A stretch of 38,896 nt of DNA from a virus. The stretch spans positions 1 through 38,896 of IMG/VR virus record IMGVR_UViG_3300026320_000017. One strand, given 5' to 3'. The notes under the pieces were generated by a model. It saw only the letters and a list, made by a program, of their open reading frames with translations. It had not been told where the DNA came from and ran no database searches. Position 1 is the stretch's first letter. The number at the start of each line of letters is the position of its first letter. A program made the position numbers and the translations under genes. This document shows positions 29,291 through 37,330 of this stretch, piece after piece.

Positions 29291-29791
29291 CTAATTGTCC
29301 GCAGCATCCCAAAGGTCTTTAACTTCGTGCTGCCGTCGTCTAGTCAATCCCCTAGTAACTTTCGTACCAGGGGAAACCCACTTTAAGAATTCTGCTCTAG
29401 CTCCGACATAATCCATCTCGTTGAGCTTCCTCAACAAAGTAGATGTGTAGCCATTCTTAAGTCGGACAATTCCATCTTTCTTGCGGCTACCCTCCCCGGC
29501 ATTATAAATGATAGATACCAAGGCATCGAACATACCTTGGCTAATGGGTACGTGTACGCTTATATATACCAAACGTTCTCTATATCTGAGATCGGCTTCA
29601 AATCTACTATCAGCGTAATCTTGAGTCCATTCGGTTTTTGAATCTACGTCTGATCCGGTACTTCCCCAGCCGCAAGTCCAAGGTTCTCCCCCTGTCTTGG
29701 GATCAGGGTAAGCTTTGAGCTTACAATCTTCAAAAGACTTAATGAATTCTCTACCCACTTTACTGGTACGGAATTCAATAGCGGATCTCAT
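29291..29791 (-). CDS. Endolysin, T4-lysozyme family (GH24)
   Basis: The protein has 166 residues. The catalytic triad of the family is visible: Glu21 in SFEDCKLKAYPD, Asp30 in the same stretch, and Thr39 in GEPWTCGWG. SQGMFDALVSIIYNAGEG and the C-terminal VTRGLTRRRQHEVKDLW are further family landmarks. It cleaves peptidoglycan at the end of infection. There is no signal peptide, so it needs a holin, and two membrane-protein genes lie directly upstream in the same leftward unit. Confidence 0.93.
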   Translation of the reverse strand: MRSAIEFRTSKVGREFIKSFEDCKLKAYPDPKTGGEPWTCGWGSTGSDVDSKTEWTQDYADSRFEADLRYRERLVYISVHVPISQGMFDALVSIIYNAGEGSRKKDGIVRLKNGYTSTLLRKLNEMDYVGARAEFLKWVSPGTKVTRGLTRRRQHEVKDLWDAADN

Positions 29792-30144
29792 AGATTACTC
29801 ATGATTTTGTGAACTAGATGTTGCCAAAAAGCAATCCTTCTCCTATACTCAAAATCTTGAAAATCTGTTCTGACGTCTAGGGGAGCTCTCCCCTTCCATC
29901 TGTGAGACCCAGATATTAATAAAGCTAGTACGCTGACCTCTGCGAATATATAAGCCCAACCTGGCCATTCTCCAAATAGGGGGGATATCCCCACTACTGC
30001 GAAGCCTGCTCCTAACAAAGAGTAAGCTACCCTCACTCGGAGCAATACGTCTATAGTGGAGACGGTACATCTGCATAGGCAGATGTAAGAAACGGTCCAG
30101 GATAGTATCCAAGAAACCAGAGCAAAAATATAGATATCATTCAT
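29788..30144 (-). CDS. Membrane protein of the lysis cassette
   Basis: This 118-residue protein has three predicted hydrophobic segments (residues ~5-25 IYIFALVSWILSWTVSYICL, ~37-56 and ~63-80) and a charged, Arg-rich C-terminal tail (RTDFQDFEYRRRIAFWQHL). It overlaps the lysozyme gene by four bases and the upstream membrane-protein gene by eight. Size, topology and position are right for a holin or antiholin, but no holin family motif is recognised. Confidence 0.6.
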   Translation of the reverse strand: MNDIYIFALVSWILSWTVSYICLCRCTVSTIDVLLRVRVAYSLLGAGFAVVGISPLFGEWPGWAYIFAEVSVLALLISGSHRWKGRAPLDVRTDFQDFEYRRRIAFWQHLVHKIMSNL

Positions 30145-30544
30145 TTTTGCTCCCCCGGTTTAGCACCGCTTCTAACCACTTAGGAGCTACGAACCTAACT
30201 ATAGACATAAGCACAGTAGGCCACCGGAATCCTACCCCACCTAAGACCAAAGCTACAATCCCTAATACCCATCTAACTTCAATATCTTGGGATACATGGC
30301 TACGTACTAACATAGAAATTGGAACGGTAGCAATCATAGCTATACCGTTCATACTAAGAAAGTACATGATCCCGCCCCTACGGGTTTCCACTTTCTTAGC
30401 TGAGAGGGATAGATAAGCCCCCACGGTAGAGCCTACCCAAATAATAATATATGGCCCCACCAAAACTGATACCTTCGGAGAGAATATCAGCGAGGATATA
30501 AGTATGGCTAAACTTACGGGGTCATAATCAATATGCTCGGGCAC
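30137..30544 (-). CDS. Membrane protein, candidate holin
   Basis: This 135-residue protein has about four hydrophobic stretches (AILISSLIF, VGPYIIIWVGSTVGAYL, GGIMYFLSMNGIAMIATVPI, and VLGIVALVLGGVGF) and a basic C-terminus (LEAVLNRGSKNE). Together with the neighbouring 118-residue membrane protein it probably forms the holin/antiholin pair that releases the lysozyme. Which is which cannot be told. It overlaps the upstream gene by 17 bases. Confidence 0.6.
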   Translation of the reverse strand: MPEHIDYDPVSLAILISSLIFSPKVSVLVGPYIIIWVGSTVGAYLSLSAKKVETRRGGIMYFLSMNGIAMIATVPISMLVRSHVSQDIEVRWVLGIVALVLGGVGFRWPTVLMSIVRFVAPKWLEAVLNRGSKNE

Positions 30545-31193
30545 CGCCAGCCCTCAATGCTTGTAGCAATCCCTGCGTATCATCTACTTTGGGAGTAGTC
30601 AAATCCGCCAAACCCCCTTGGCCCTCCCAATTTTGAGGCTGTAACCGCCTTAGTGCGTTGACCAAAGCTACCGGGGTAGATTGCTCTGTTCCCGACTGGG
30701 GAAGCCCCTCCCATTGCCCGGCCCCGGAAGTGTCGGAGGGAACAGACGAGGCCGGAACCCCGGGCATATTCCCGATCATGTTACCGACCACATTACCCGC
30801 TACACCCCCGAAGGGACCCAAAGTAGCTGTTCCTATCATTCCTAAAATAGCTGCTGCAGCAGCTGAGGGGTCCCCCGTAGTGGCAGATTGGGCAGACCCC
30901 ATAATGGCCGGACCAAAGGGTACACCTATAGACCCCAATGCGGCGCTACCTGCACCCCGGATAAGGGCAAGTACTGCGGGGGGAAGACCACTAATAAATG
31001 AACCTATACCTGTGGAATCCGTTGGATCTGGAGCAATAGCGTCCGCAGTTACCGTGGTTTCCCCAAGAGTACCCATAGAAGGTGTACTAGCGTCTGAAGC
31101 AAGGCTACCATCTGAAGCGTCCCCCTCTCCATCCCCATCCCCGCCATCCTCCCGATAGCGTCTGGCTCCTAATTTGAGGAGCAATAAGTTCAT
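30528..31193 (-). CDS. Gly/Ala-rich virion-associated protein
   Basis: This 221-residue protein begins with a short basic helix (MNLLLLKLGARRYRE). An acidic Gly/Ser region (GDGDGEGDASDGS) follows, then a long Gly/Ala/Pro/Ile region (PPAVLALIRGAGSAALGSIG, PFGGVAGNVVGNMIGNMPG) with the look of a glycine-zipper membrane segment. Such proteins are seen among ejection or internal virion proteins of podoviruses. It sits between tail-module and lysis genes. No family is recognised and the assignment is tentative. Confidence 0.5.
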   Translation of the reverse strand: MNLLLLKLGARRYREDGGDGDGEGDASDGSLASDASTPSMGTLGETTVTADAIAPDPTDSTGIGSFISGLPPAVLALIRGAGSAALGSIGVPFGPAIMGSAQSATTGDPSAAAAAILGMIGTATLGPFGGVAGNVVGNMIGNMPGVPASSVPSDTSGAGQWEGLPQSGTEQSTPVALVNALRRLQPQNWEGQGGLADLTTPKVDDTQGLLQALRAGGARAY

Positions 31194-31194
31194 A

Positions 31195-31479
31195 TTAAGC
31201 CTGGCGAGAACGAAGAATTTGAATCAATTGGTTAGCTCGTTGAGCTTGTATATCCGGGGGAACTGATGCCCCAGTAAAGCCTTGTTGCGGAGGGGGAGCC
31301 ATACCCATTCCTGGAGGGCTCATCCCAGGCGCTCCCGTACCGGGGGGAGCTCCCGGAGGCCCCTGCCTAGACTGCTGCATAGCCTGTAACTGCTGAATCG
31401 CTTGGGGATTCCCCGCAGCCGCGGCGGCTTGTAACTGTTGGAGCGGATTAATTTGTGGGGAGGGTTGGGAGGGGATCAA
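31195..31479 (-). CDS. Pro/Gln/Met-rich small protein
   Basis: This 94-residue protein is low in complexity: Gln/Ala-rich near the start (NPLQQLQAAAAAGNPQAIQQ), Pro/Gly/Met-rich in the middle (PPGTGAPGMSPPGMGMAPPP) and a basic helix at the end (RANQLIQILRSRQA). It is probably disordered except for the terminal helices. It overlaps the upstream small gene by 32 bases and ends one base before the next start. It may be a minor virion or assembly protein, with no direct evidence. Confidence 0.45.
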   Translation of the reverse strand: MIPSQPSPQINPLQQLQAAAAAGNPQAIQQLQAMQQSRQGPPGAPPGTGAPGMSPPGMGMAPPPQQGFTGASVPPDIQAQRANQLIQILRSRQA

Positions 31480-31630
31480 TCTTGCTCTCCTGCGGTTGAT
31501 TATTAGCCTGATGAATGATCTTCATCAATAGGGGGTTGACCTCGTTCCAAGGTCTGAGTCCTACGGCGATACAAACTTGATCCAACTCCTGGGGAGTTAA
31601 TTCAATCTTAATTGTCGTGGGCAAATTCAC
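31448..31630 (-). CDS. Small hypothetical protein after tail spike
   Basis: This 60-residue protein contains IKIELTPQELDQVCIAVGLR, then PWNEVNPLLMKIIHQANNQ, two short helices like those of small phage chaperone-type proteins, and a polar Pro-rich tail. It overlaps the tail-spike gene by 23 bases and the next gene by 32. It is unrecognised. A spike-assembly helper would fit its position, but this is a guess. Confidence 0.5.
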   Translation of the reverse strand: MNLPTTIKIELTPQELDQVCIAVGLRPWNEVNPLLMKIIHQANNQPQESKIDPLPTLPTN

Positions 31631-32978
31631 GATACATTTCCTTCATTGCTTGGATAATTAGGCCTATAAGGGCATTGTGGTCTACGAAAAGTGTTCCCAT
31701 TTCGTCGTTCCCCACGGTCACTGCTTCGGGGAGAACTTTTTGAACTTCCTGAGCTATGTACCCTGCTTTACGAGGAGGATGACCTTGGTACGTTACTTCA
31801 TCTAATTTATCGAACGTGTACCCGCTCAAATCGAACAACTTATTAAGCGCTCCCCCTATTACTTGTAGCTTATCTTTGACTCTAATGTCGGAAGTAGCTA
31901 CCCAACCAGCGGAGGATTGTCCTTGTCCCCCGCCAGTCATATCGAATAGTTGATTTTGGGATATAATACGAACCCGAGCATCCACCCCCGGATTATGAAG
32001 AAATTGGATATTATGAGTAACCCCAAATCCAGAATTAGCAGAGTTAGTATCTACTATTGATTGAATTCTAGTAGAACCAGAAGTAGTATAACTATTGGGA
32101 AGTAGAGCATTACCCGTACCAGCCCAAAGATAAATACCGCTTCCTTGTAAAATAACACTCTTTCCTGAAGCTAAGGTAACGTGCCCACTAAAAAGAGCAT
32201 CCCCAGTATTTCTTTGAAAGAATAGAACGTTGCCTATTTGCGACCCATTATCCGCCCAACGATCTATAATAAAATCAGAACCTACATTACTACCCGTTTC
32301 GCTAGCAGTATTGCCTAGACTAATCCGCCAACGATTATTGCCGCTAGTTCTACCTATGAGGTCTAAAGCTTGACCAGAAGCGGGTTTATCAAGCGCTAAT
32401 TGAGCTGCTCCAGAGGCAGGCTTAACTTGGATAATTTGAAGGAATTTATGGTATTCGGCAGAATAAATGATGGGCTTAGCTACTCCTGTACCTATGCCTA
32501 CCGATTCAACCCTACCTTCAGTAGCATTTTGTAATAGTTGGAAACCTGTAGTATTGGCAGTACCGTATACGTCTGTATTGAATCGAATGCCGCTGTTCCC
32601 CGCCGTTCTGGGATATAAATATTTGAACGAGCTAACTGCGGATACCGCGTCATTAAATTCTATCACCTTAGTAGCCATAGCTATGGCTAATTGAGACGTA
32701 CTAGGGCGATACCAACCATTACCGGGTTCGCTATTGAAGGCTAGCCCAGGAGCTGCCGCGGATCCATCTGTAACCTTGAATGGCTGTAGAGGGCCAAGAA
32801 CTCCGTCGCGAGTCAAGACATTATTGAATTGAACTGCTACATCGGACATCGTATCGTTAGCCCAATCGGCTTCGATAACTGTATCCGTAACTACTGGGTT
32901 ACCAATAGGGAGCGTATAATTACCTGAACCGTCACGAGGCATAGTATCACCTACGTTTCTTGTCGTCTGCTGATTCAA
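31608..32978 (-). CDS. Tail spike/fibre with S74 autoproteolytic chaperone domain
   Basis: The protein has 456 residues. The first ~350 residues are Asn/Ser/Gly-rich beta repeats suited to a trimeric fibre (for example RDGVLGPLQPFKVTDGSAAA). The C-terminal ~100 residues are an intramolecular chaperone of the peptidase S74 type: SDIRVKD carries the Ser and Lys of the self-cleavage dyad. YTFDKLDEV, AGYIAQEVQKVLPEAV and the final LIGLIIQAMKEMYREF helix complete it. The chaperone trimerises the spike and then cuts itself off. It is the second, independent receptor-binding candidate besides the 2322-4211 fibre. Confidence 0.85.
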   Translation of the reverse strand: MNQQTTRNVGDTMPRDGSGNYTLPIGNPVVTDTVIEADWANDTMSDVAVQFNNVLTRDGVLGPLQPFKVTDGSAAAPGLAFNSEPGNGWYRPSTSQLAIAMATKVIEFNDAVSAVSSFKYLYPRTAGNSGIRFNTDVYGTANTTGFQLLQNATEGRVESVGIGTGVAKPIIYSAEYHKFLQIIQVKPASGAAQLALDKPASGQALDLIGRTSGNNRWRISLGNTASETGSNVGSDFIIDRWADNGSQIGNVLFFQRNTGDALFSGHVTLASGKSVILQGSGIYLWAGTGNALLPNSYTTSGSTRIQSIVDTNSANSGFGVTHNIQFLHNPGVDARVRIISQNQLFDMTGGGQGQSSAGWVATSDIRVKDKLQVIGGALNKLFDLSGYTFDKLDEVTYQGHPPRKAGYIAQEVQKVLPEAVTVGNDEMGTLFVDHNALIGLIIQAMKEMYREFAHDN

Positions 32979-34857
32979 CCGCGGCAGCGCTACCCTTGGC
33001 AGTATTTCGGATTATACTCCCCAGTCGCTCGGCGTCGCTAGCGGAAAGATTCTTGTTCGCCGCCAAAGCTGCTTCTACGTCTCTCCATCCTACCTTATCA
33101 AGTAGAATATCGTCAGCTGCTTGTAGGGTCTTATCAAATCTACCCCCCAAAGCCCTATTTGTAGCCTTGCGAAGTACATTACTAAGCCAATAACTCTTAA
33201 CTCCAGGTAAGCTACCGCCACTCTCTAAGGGTACCCTTGCCCAAGGAGCATCCGTATCTATTTTACCCCCTGTCCCTATTTGAGGAGCCTTAGCTTGGCG
33301 CAAAGCTCTGACTAATTCATCTAATTGATCTCTAGTTTGAGTAGTCAATAAATCTATAGTAGGCTGATCCCCTTTGCCTTGTATAGAACCATACTTAACC
33401 ATGGCATTTTGTAGCTTGTCCGGATCAACAATAGGATCCCCAGCTACGTTCACCTTACCCCTAGAAACTCCCAAATCAGTTTGGAATTCTCTCAGGATAT
33501 TCCGACCAGCTTCTGCTCTTTGGAGAGCCTCATCTGCTTCGTTTCTCATAGCTAAGGATGCCGACCATACTCCTCCAGAGTTAACATCGATATGCTTCTT
33601 AATGACGTCTCTAACCCGTCTTGTTTGCTCTCCGCTCATTTTACCAAAGTACTCTTGACCCGTATGAATATTGGCTAGGGTACCCGCAGTAAGTCTTTCA
33701 CCTTCCTCTAGTGAAAGCATTCCCCTAATGTCGTTGATCGCATTATGACCCGCTTTACTGCCCCTGAACAATGGATCTTTAACCAATTCCTTTAAATCAT
33801 TATCAAGAAATTCCTTAGCACTCTTGCTAAGATTAACTTTATTCAAATAAGCTTGAGCTTCACTAAGGGCATCGCGCTTCTCTGCCGCCCTTACTTGAAT
33901 ATCGGCAATGTCGTCCCCGACGGCATTTTGAAGAGATTTATTGGCTGATTCATTGGTTTCCCAATCTTTATTTTTCCACGCCGCATCCCGACTAAGATCA
34001 GCTCGTCCACGACTAATTTTCTCCAAAGAGTTAACTTCGGGAACCCCAACCCGAGCCGCTAAACTCATAGGCAAAGTAGTGGGGAGATCGGCATTGTTAG
34101 ATATAATCTCCATGTTCTTAGGACCAAGTGCTTTTTCAAAATACTTAGCCGCACGAGTAACTGGATCTAAACCAAGGAATCGCTTAGCTGCGGTATAGGA
34201 TTTGACTAATCCCCCGACGGCCGGACCCGCTACACCTCCAGCTAAACCCCCTTGCAAAGCGTTTACGCCCCTGTTCTCGCCTTCGTCCGGGGCCGCTAAG
34301 GCGCCAGCCGTTGCGCCGCCGGCCGCGCTCTCTAGGGGAATTGCTAATGCTTTACGAAGTAATCCTGGAGCTTGTCCTCTAATAGCATTCCCTGCTACAG
34401 ACGCAGCTTTACCTGCTGGACCCCAAGTTAGACCAATGTCCCCAAGAATTTTACCTGTTTCGCTACCAGGCAAATCTTGAGCATATTCAGATTCTGCTAG
34501 GGCTTTGAGATCTGGTCCCCCCTCCAATTTAACCCCAGATGGGGCTACATCTTTCAAACCCGAAGCCTCTACGGTATTGGATAATGACTTCAATAAACCA
34601 CTACGTATTCCCCGTTGAAGTTTAGGTTCTGTATTAATGGTTTGTCTAAGACCTGCTAGTTCGTCTTGTAATAGTTGACCCTTAGTAGGGGTAGACAAAG
34701 GACGATTGTGCCCCTCATTAGAATACGATGCCTGAGAAGGCGCATCTAATTTAGAAACGTCATAGCCATTAGAAGCCAAACGACTTCTCATTTCTGCCTT
34801 AGAAATATTGTCGGGGATGTCCTCGACAATAGTACCATCCGGCAATTCGAGATTCAT
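32947..34857 (-). CDS. Internal virion (DNA ejection) protein
   Basis: This protein has 636 residues. The first ~45 residues (MNLELPDGTIVEDIPDNISK, then AEMRSRLASNGYDVSKLD) form a small domain common at the start of large podovirus virion proteins. Residues ~135-225 are Gly/Ala-rich with zipper-like runs (GGATAGALAAPDEGENRGVN, GGLAGGVAGPAVGGL) that could insert into membranes. The remainder is long, charged and helical. This design fits a protein ejected into the host envelope with the DNA. It overlaps the spike gene by 32 bases. The assignment is by architecture and gene order. Confidence 0.65.
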   Translation of the reverse strand: MNLELPDGTIVEDIPDNISKAEMRSRLASNGYDVSKLDAPSQASYSNEGHNRPLSTPTKGQLLQDELAGLRQTINTEPKLQRGIRSGLLKSLSNTVEASGLKDVAPSGVKLEGGPDLKALAESEYAQDLPGSETGKILGDIGLTWGPAGKAASVAGNAIRGQAPGLLRKALAIPLESAAGGATAGALAAPDEGENRGVNALQGGLAGGVAGPAVGGLVKSYTAAKRFLGLDPVTRAAKYFEKALGPKNMEIISNNADLPTTLPMSLAARVGVPEVNSLEKISRGRADLSRDAAWKNKDWETNESANKSLQNAVGDDIADIQVRAAEKRDALSEAQAYLNKVNLSKSAKEFLDNDLKELVKDPLFRGSKAGHNAINDIRGMLSLEEGERLTAGTLANIHTGQEYFGKMSGEQTRRVRDVIKKHIDVNSGGVWSASLAMRNEADEALQRAEAGRNILREFQTDLGVSRGKVNVAGDPIVDPDKLQNAMVKYGSIQGKGDQPTIDLLTTQTRDQLDELVRALRQAKAPQIGTGGKIDTDAPWARVPLESGGSLPGVKSYWLSNVLRKATNRALGGRFDKTLQAADDILLDKVGWRDVEAALAANKNLSASDAERLGSIIRNTAKGSAAAVESADDKKRR

Positions 34858-36299
34858 TTAAGGTCACTCCACTTGACCGTCTTAGGTTTCTCTGTAGGTA
34901 CACCGTTGGGGAGCCTATCGGTGCCAGGCATAGTTTCCTCCGTTGTCCCGCCATCCCTAGCAATTTCTCTCTTCAAACCGTCAATGACCCTTTGAAGATC
35001 GCGCTTACCTTCAATGTTAGTTGTACGAGCTAGCTCGGCTTGAGCTTGTCGAAGTTCATTTCTCTTAACCTCAATCGCTCCTTGATTACGCTCAGCTTGA
35101 ACCGCTGGAACTACCCTCTCCTCAGGCGATCTAGCTCCTGGGGAGGTACCTAACAAGTTTTGACCTCCGGTTCTGTAAGTTTCCTTAGCAATCTTGTAAT
35201 GGCGATCAATGGATTCTTTACGTTGACGAATAATGTCTTTGACGAAGTCTGGATTAGACATCTCAAACACCGTAATCTTACGCCATGCCCGTTCTTCTCC
35301 TGCTGTCAAGGCAGACCCAAATAGTTCGTGACGCTTAGCAATGTCCCCACTATTGAACTGCGACCACCATTCTGCTACTTCACGAGAGTGAGGATCGTTC
35401 ATTAAAAGAGTACCCCCTAACTTAGATTCGCCCCAAGCTTTGAAAGTACCGGCATAGTCATCTTTGAAGCTATTCAACAAAGATTCGTGACCTTGCTTCT
35501 CATTTTCATATCCTATCAACTTCTCTTGTTGAGTCGAAGTTAACTTGGGTCCTGCCACATTTTTTGCTGCAGCCGTCGCAGCGGCTCGATCAGTCGCCCC
35601 AGTTACCATACGTTCATCGTGAGTTGCTTGTTGAATACCTCTAAGCCTCAAAAGCTCAACCCTATTCTCTTGACGTTGTCTTTCTAGCTCTACAGGATCC
35701 CCACCTTGCTTTTTAGCTAGATCAATCTTGTATTCTAGTTCGGCGTCTCGTTGATTAGCTCGATCAATATTGGCCCGTTGGCGCTCAGCTCTATCCAAAT
35801 CAAATCTACGTTGATTCTCGTCCATCCGCTCCCGAGCTAACATAGACTTCTCTAAGCGAATGGGAGCATTGACTAAAGTGTCCTTAGTAACATCCATAGC
35901 TAGGGCTTTAGCCAATGGGTTATTCGCCCCCTTAGCAGCCCAAACTAATCTATCTTGATCCGTGGGCTCCGTAGTAGCCATAGTGGGACCTTCTTGACCG
36001 GCCCCATAAGTTGTCTTAGCAGTAGGGGCAGACTTCAGCCATTCCCCTAGAGCCTTTTGTTGGTTTTGCTGAAGAGCAGTTTGACGTTCAAGAGCTTTGT
36101 TCTCAACTGTATCCGCCGCCAAATTACTCAACGTAGGCATAGCCATTTGAAGTTTGGACGGGGGAACATAGATGCCCTCCCCAGTAACCATTTGTCCCTG
36201 GGGAGTCTTAACATTCCTCAAAGCCTGCGCGCGGGCAAGCATAATCTTAACCGCAGGGTCTTCAAGATCGTAACCGGTGTAGTCGTCCATGATTACCAC
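34854..36299 (-). CDS. Coiled-coil internal virion protein
   Basis: This 481-residue protein is strongly charged, with long Arg/Glu/Gln helices in the middle (RFDLDRAERQRANIDRANQR, DPVELERQRQENRVELLRLR) and another near the end (VQAERNQGAIEVKRNELRQA). A central more globular part contains Trp-rich WWSQFNSG and AWRKITVFEM. It is unrecognised by name, but its size, coil content and place between the tail protein and ejection-protein genes suggest an internal virion or ejection component. It overlaps both neighbours by a few bases. Confidence 0.55.
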   Translation of the reverse strand: MVIMDDYTGYDLEDPAVKIMLARAQALRNVKTPQGQMVTGEGIYVPPSKLQMAMPTLSNLAADTVENKALERQTALQQNQQKALGEWLKSAPTAKTTYGAGQEGPTMATTEPTDQDRLVWAAKGANNPLAKALAMDVTKDTLVNAPIRLEKSMLARERMDENQRRFDLDRAERQRANIDRANQRDAELEYKIDLAKKQGGDPVELERQRQENRVELLRLRGIQQATHDERMVTGATDRAAATAAAKNVAGPKLTSTQQEKLIGYENEKQGHESLLNSFKDDYAGTFKAWGESKLGGTLLMNDPHSREVAEWWSQFNSGDIAKRHELFGSALTAGEERAWRKITVFEMSNPDFVKDIIRQRKESIDRHYKIAKETYRTGGQNLLGTSPGARSPEERVVPAVQAERNQGAIEVKRNELRQAQAELARTTNIEGKRDLQRVIDGLKREIARDGGTTEETMPGTDRLPNGVPTEKPKTVKWSDLK

Positions 36300-37330
36300 T
36301 CTGTGGGATAAACCCCGTTATCCCAGCCTTCAGTAACTCCCGCACCTGCACCTGTACCTGAGTAATCCCAAGTACCTACTGAACTTTGATCCCCTACTCC
36401 AACATCCCCTCTCATCCAATCGTATACACTTCTAGCTCCGTTAAATAATCCACCTAAACCACTAAGCCCACCTAGGGAAGATAGCCCCAATCCCGCCGCA
36501 CTTAGATTACCTTGACGATTATTAGCTTGAGCCTGTAGAGCCGCATTGTAATTCGCCCGAGCAGCGTCAAATTGCTTTAGACCTGCGCTAAACTGATCTT
36601 GACCCGCTTGGTAGACATTAGTGGGAGTAGGAGCCGTAGCCGCTGAGAAGTTTTGGAACGTAGGATTGAGACCCGTTCTAGCATTACCCAATTGACCAAT
36701 GGCTCCAGTTTGAGCACTACGAAGGGCCGTCAAGAGATTTTGACGCTGAACATTCTCGCTCACTCCTTGCTGTCTAGCTTGGAGTCCGCGGTTGAAAACG
36801 TTTCCGTATTCAGTAGTGCCGGCGAGGATAGCTTTGAGATCGGCGTCATTAGCGGTACGCCCCAAAGTATCTTCAGATGCATCCGAAGCTGCCGAGCCCA
36901 ATGTAAGGCCCATAGCTGCCATACGAGCACGTTCCGCATCTCGACTTTTATCCAGCAAGGGTTGCTGTAACCCCCGCATTGCGTCGATAACGGATTGGGT
37001 AGCCCCAAATCCGCTGTCCGGCATACCGGGGACTCCAGCCGTGACATCTTGACTTTGCCAAAGACCCGGAGTACCAACTTGGGACCCAAGTTGTTGCATC
37101 CCGGCGGTATACGTATTCCAAAGATCTTGATTAGCCCCGTTGAGAGCTACGTTTTGAGTCCAACGATTACCTGTAGGATCGTAATTCCAAGTAAGGGAAC
37201 CATTTTGATTATATTGATCCGGCCTATTTGCCGAAGTAGCGTTCCAAGCAGCTTGTTGATTTATATTTCCTTGCTGCTGAGCTAAAGCATTAAAGTCTGG
37301 CGCTGCGGGGATGGCGATAGGATCAGCCAT
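36293..37330 (-). CDS. Virion protein of unknown role, Asn/Gln/Ala-rich
   Basis: This 345-residue protein begins MADPIAIPAAPDFNALAQQQ and continues with NQNGSLTWNYDPTGNRW, a stretch I recall at the start of virion proteins in several podoviruses. The middle is helical (LDKSRDAERARMAAMGLTLG), and a C-terminal Gly-rich part (SLGGLSGLGGLFNGARSVYD) may contact membranes. It lies between the gp10-like tail gene and the coiled-coil protein, so it is probably part of the ejectosome or tail. It overlaps the upstream gene by one base. Confidence 0.55.
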   Translation of the reverse strand: MADPIAIPAAPDFNALAQQQGNINQQAAWNATSANRPDQYNQNGSLTWNYDPTGNRWTQNVALNGANQDLWNTYTAGMQQLGSQVGTPGLWQSQDVTAGVPGMPDSGFGATQSVIDAMRGLQQPLLDKSRDAERARMAAMGLTLGSAASDASEDTLGRTANDADLKAILAGTTEYGNVFNRGLQARQQGVSENVQRQNLLTALRSAQTGAIGQLGNARTGLNPTFQNFSAATAPTPTNVYQAGQDQFSAGLKQFDAARANYNAALQAQANNRQGNLSAAGLGLSSLGGLSGLGGLFNGARSVYDWMRGDVGVGDQSSVGTWDYSGTGAGAGVTEGWDNGVYPTEW

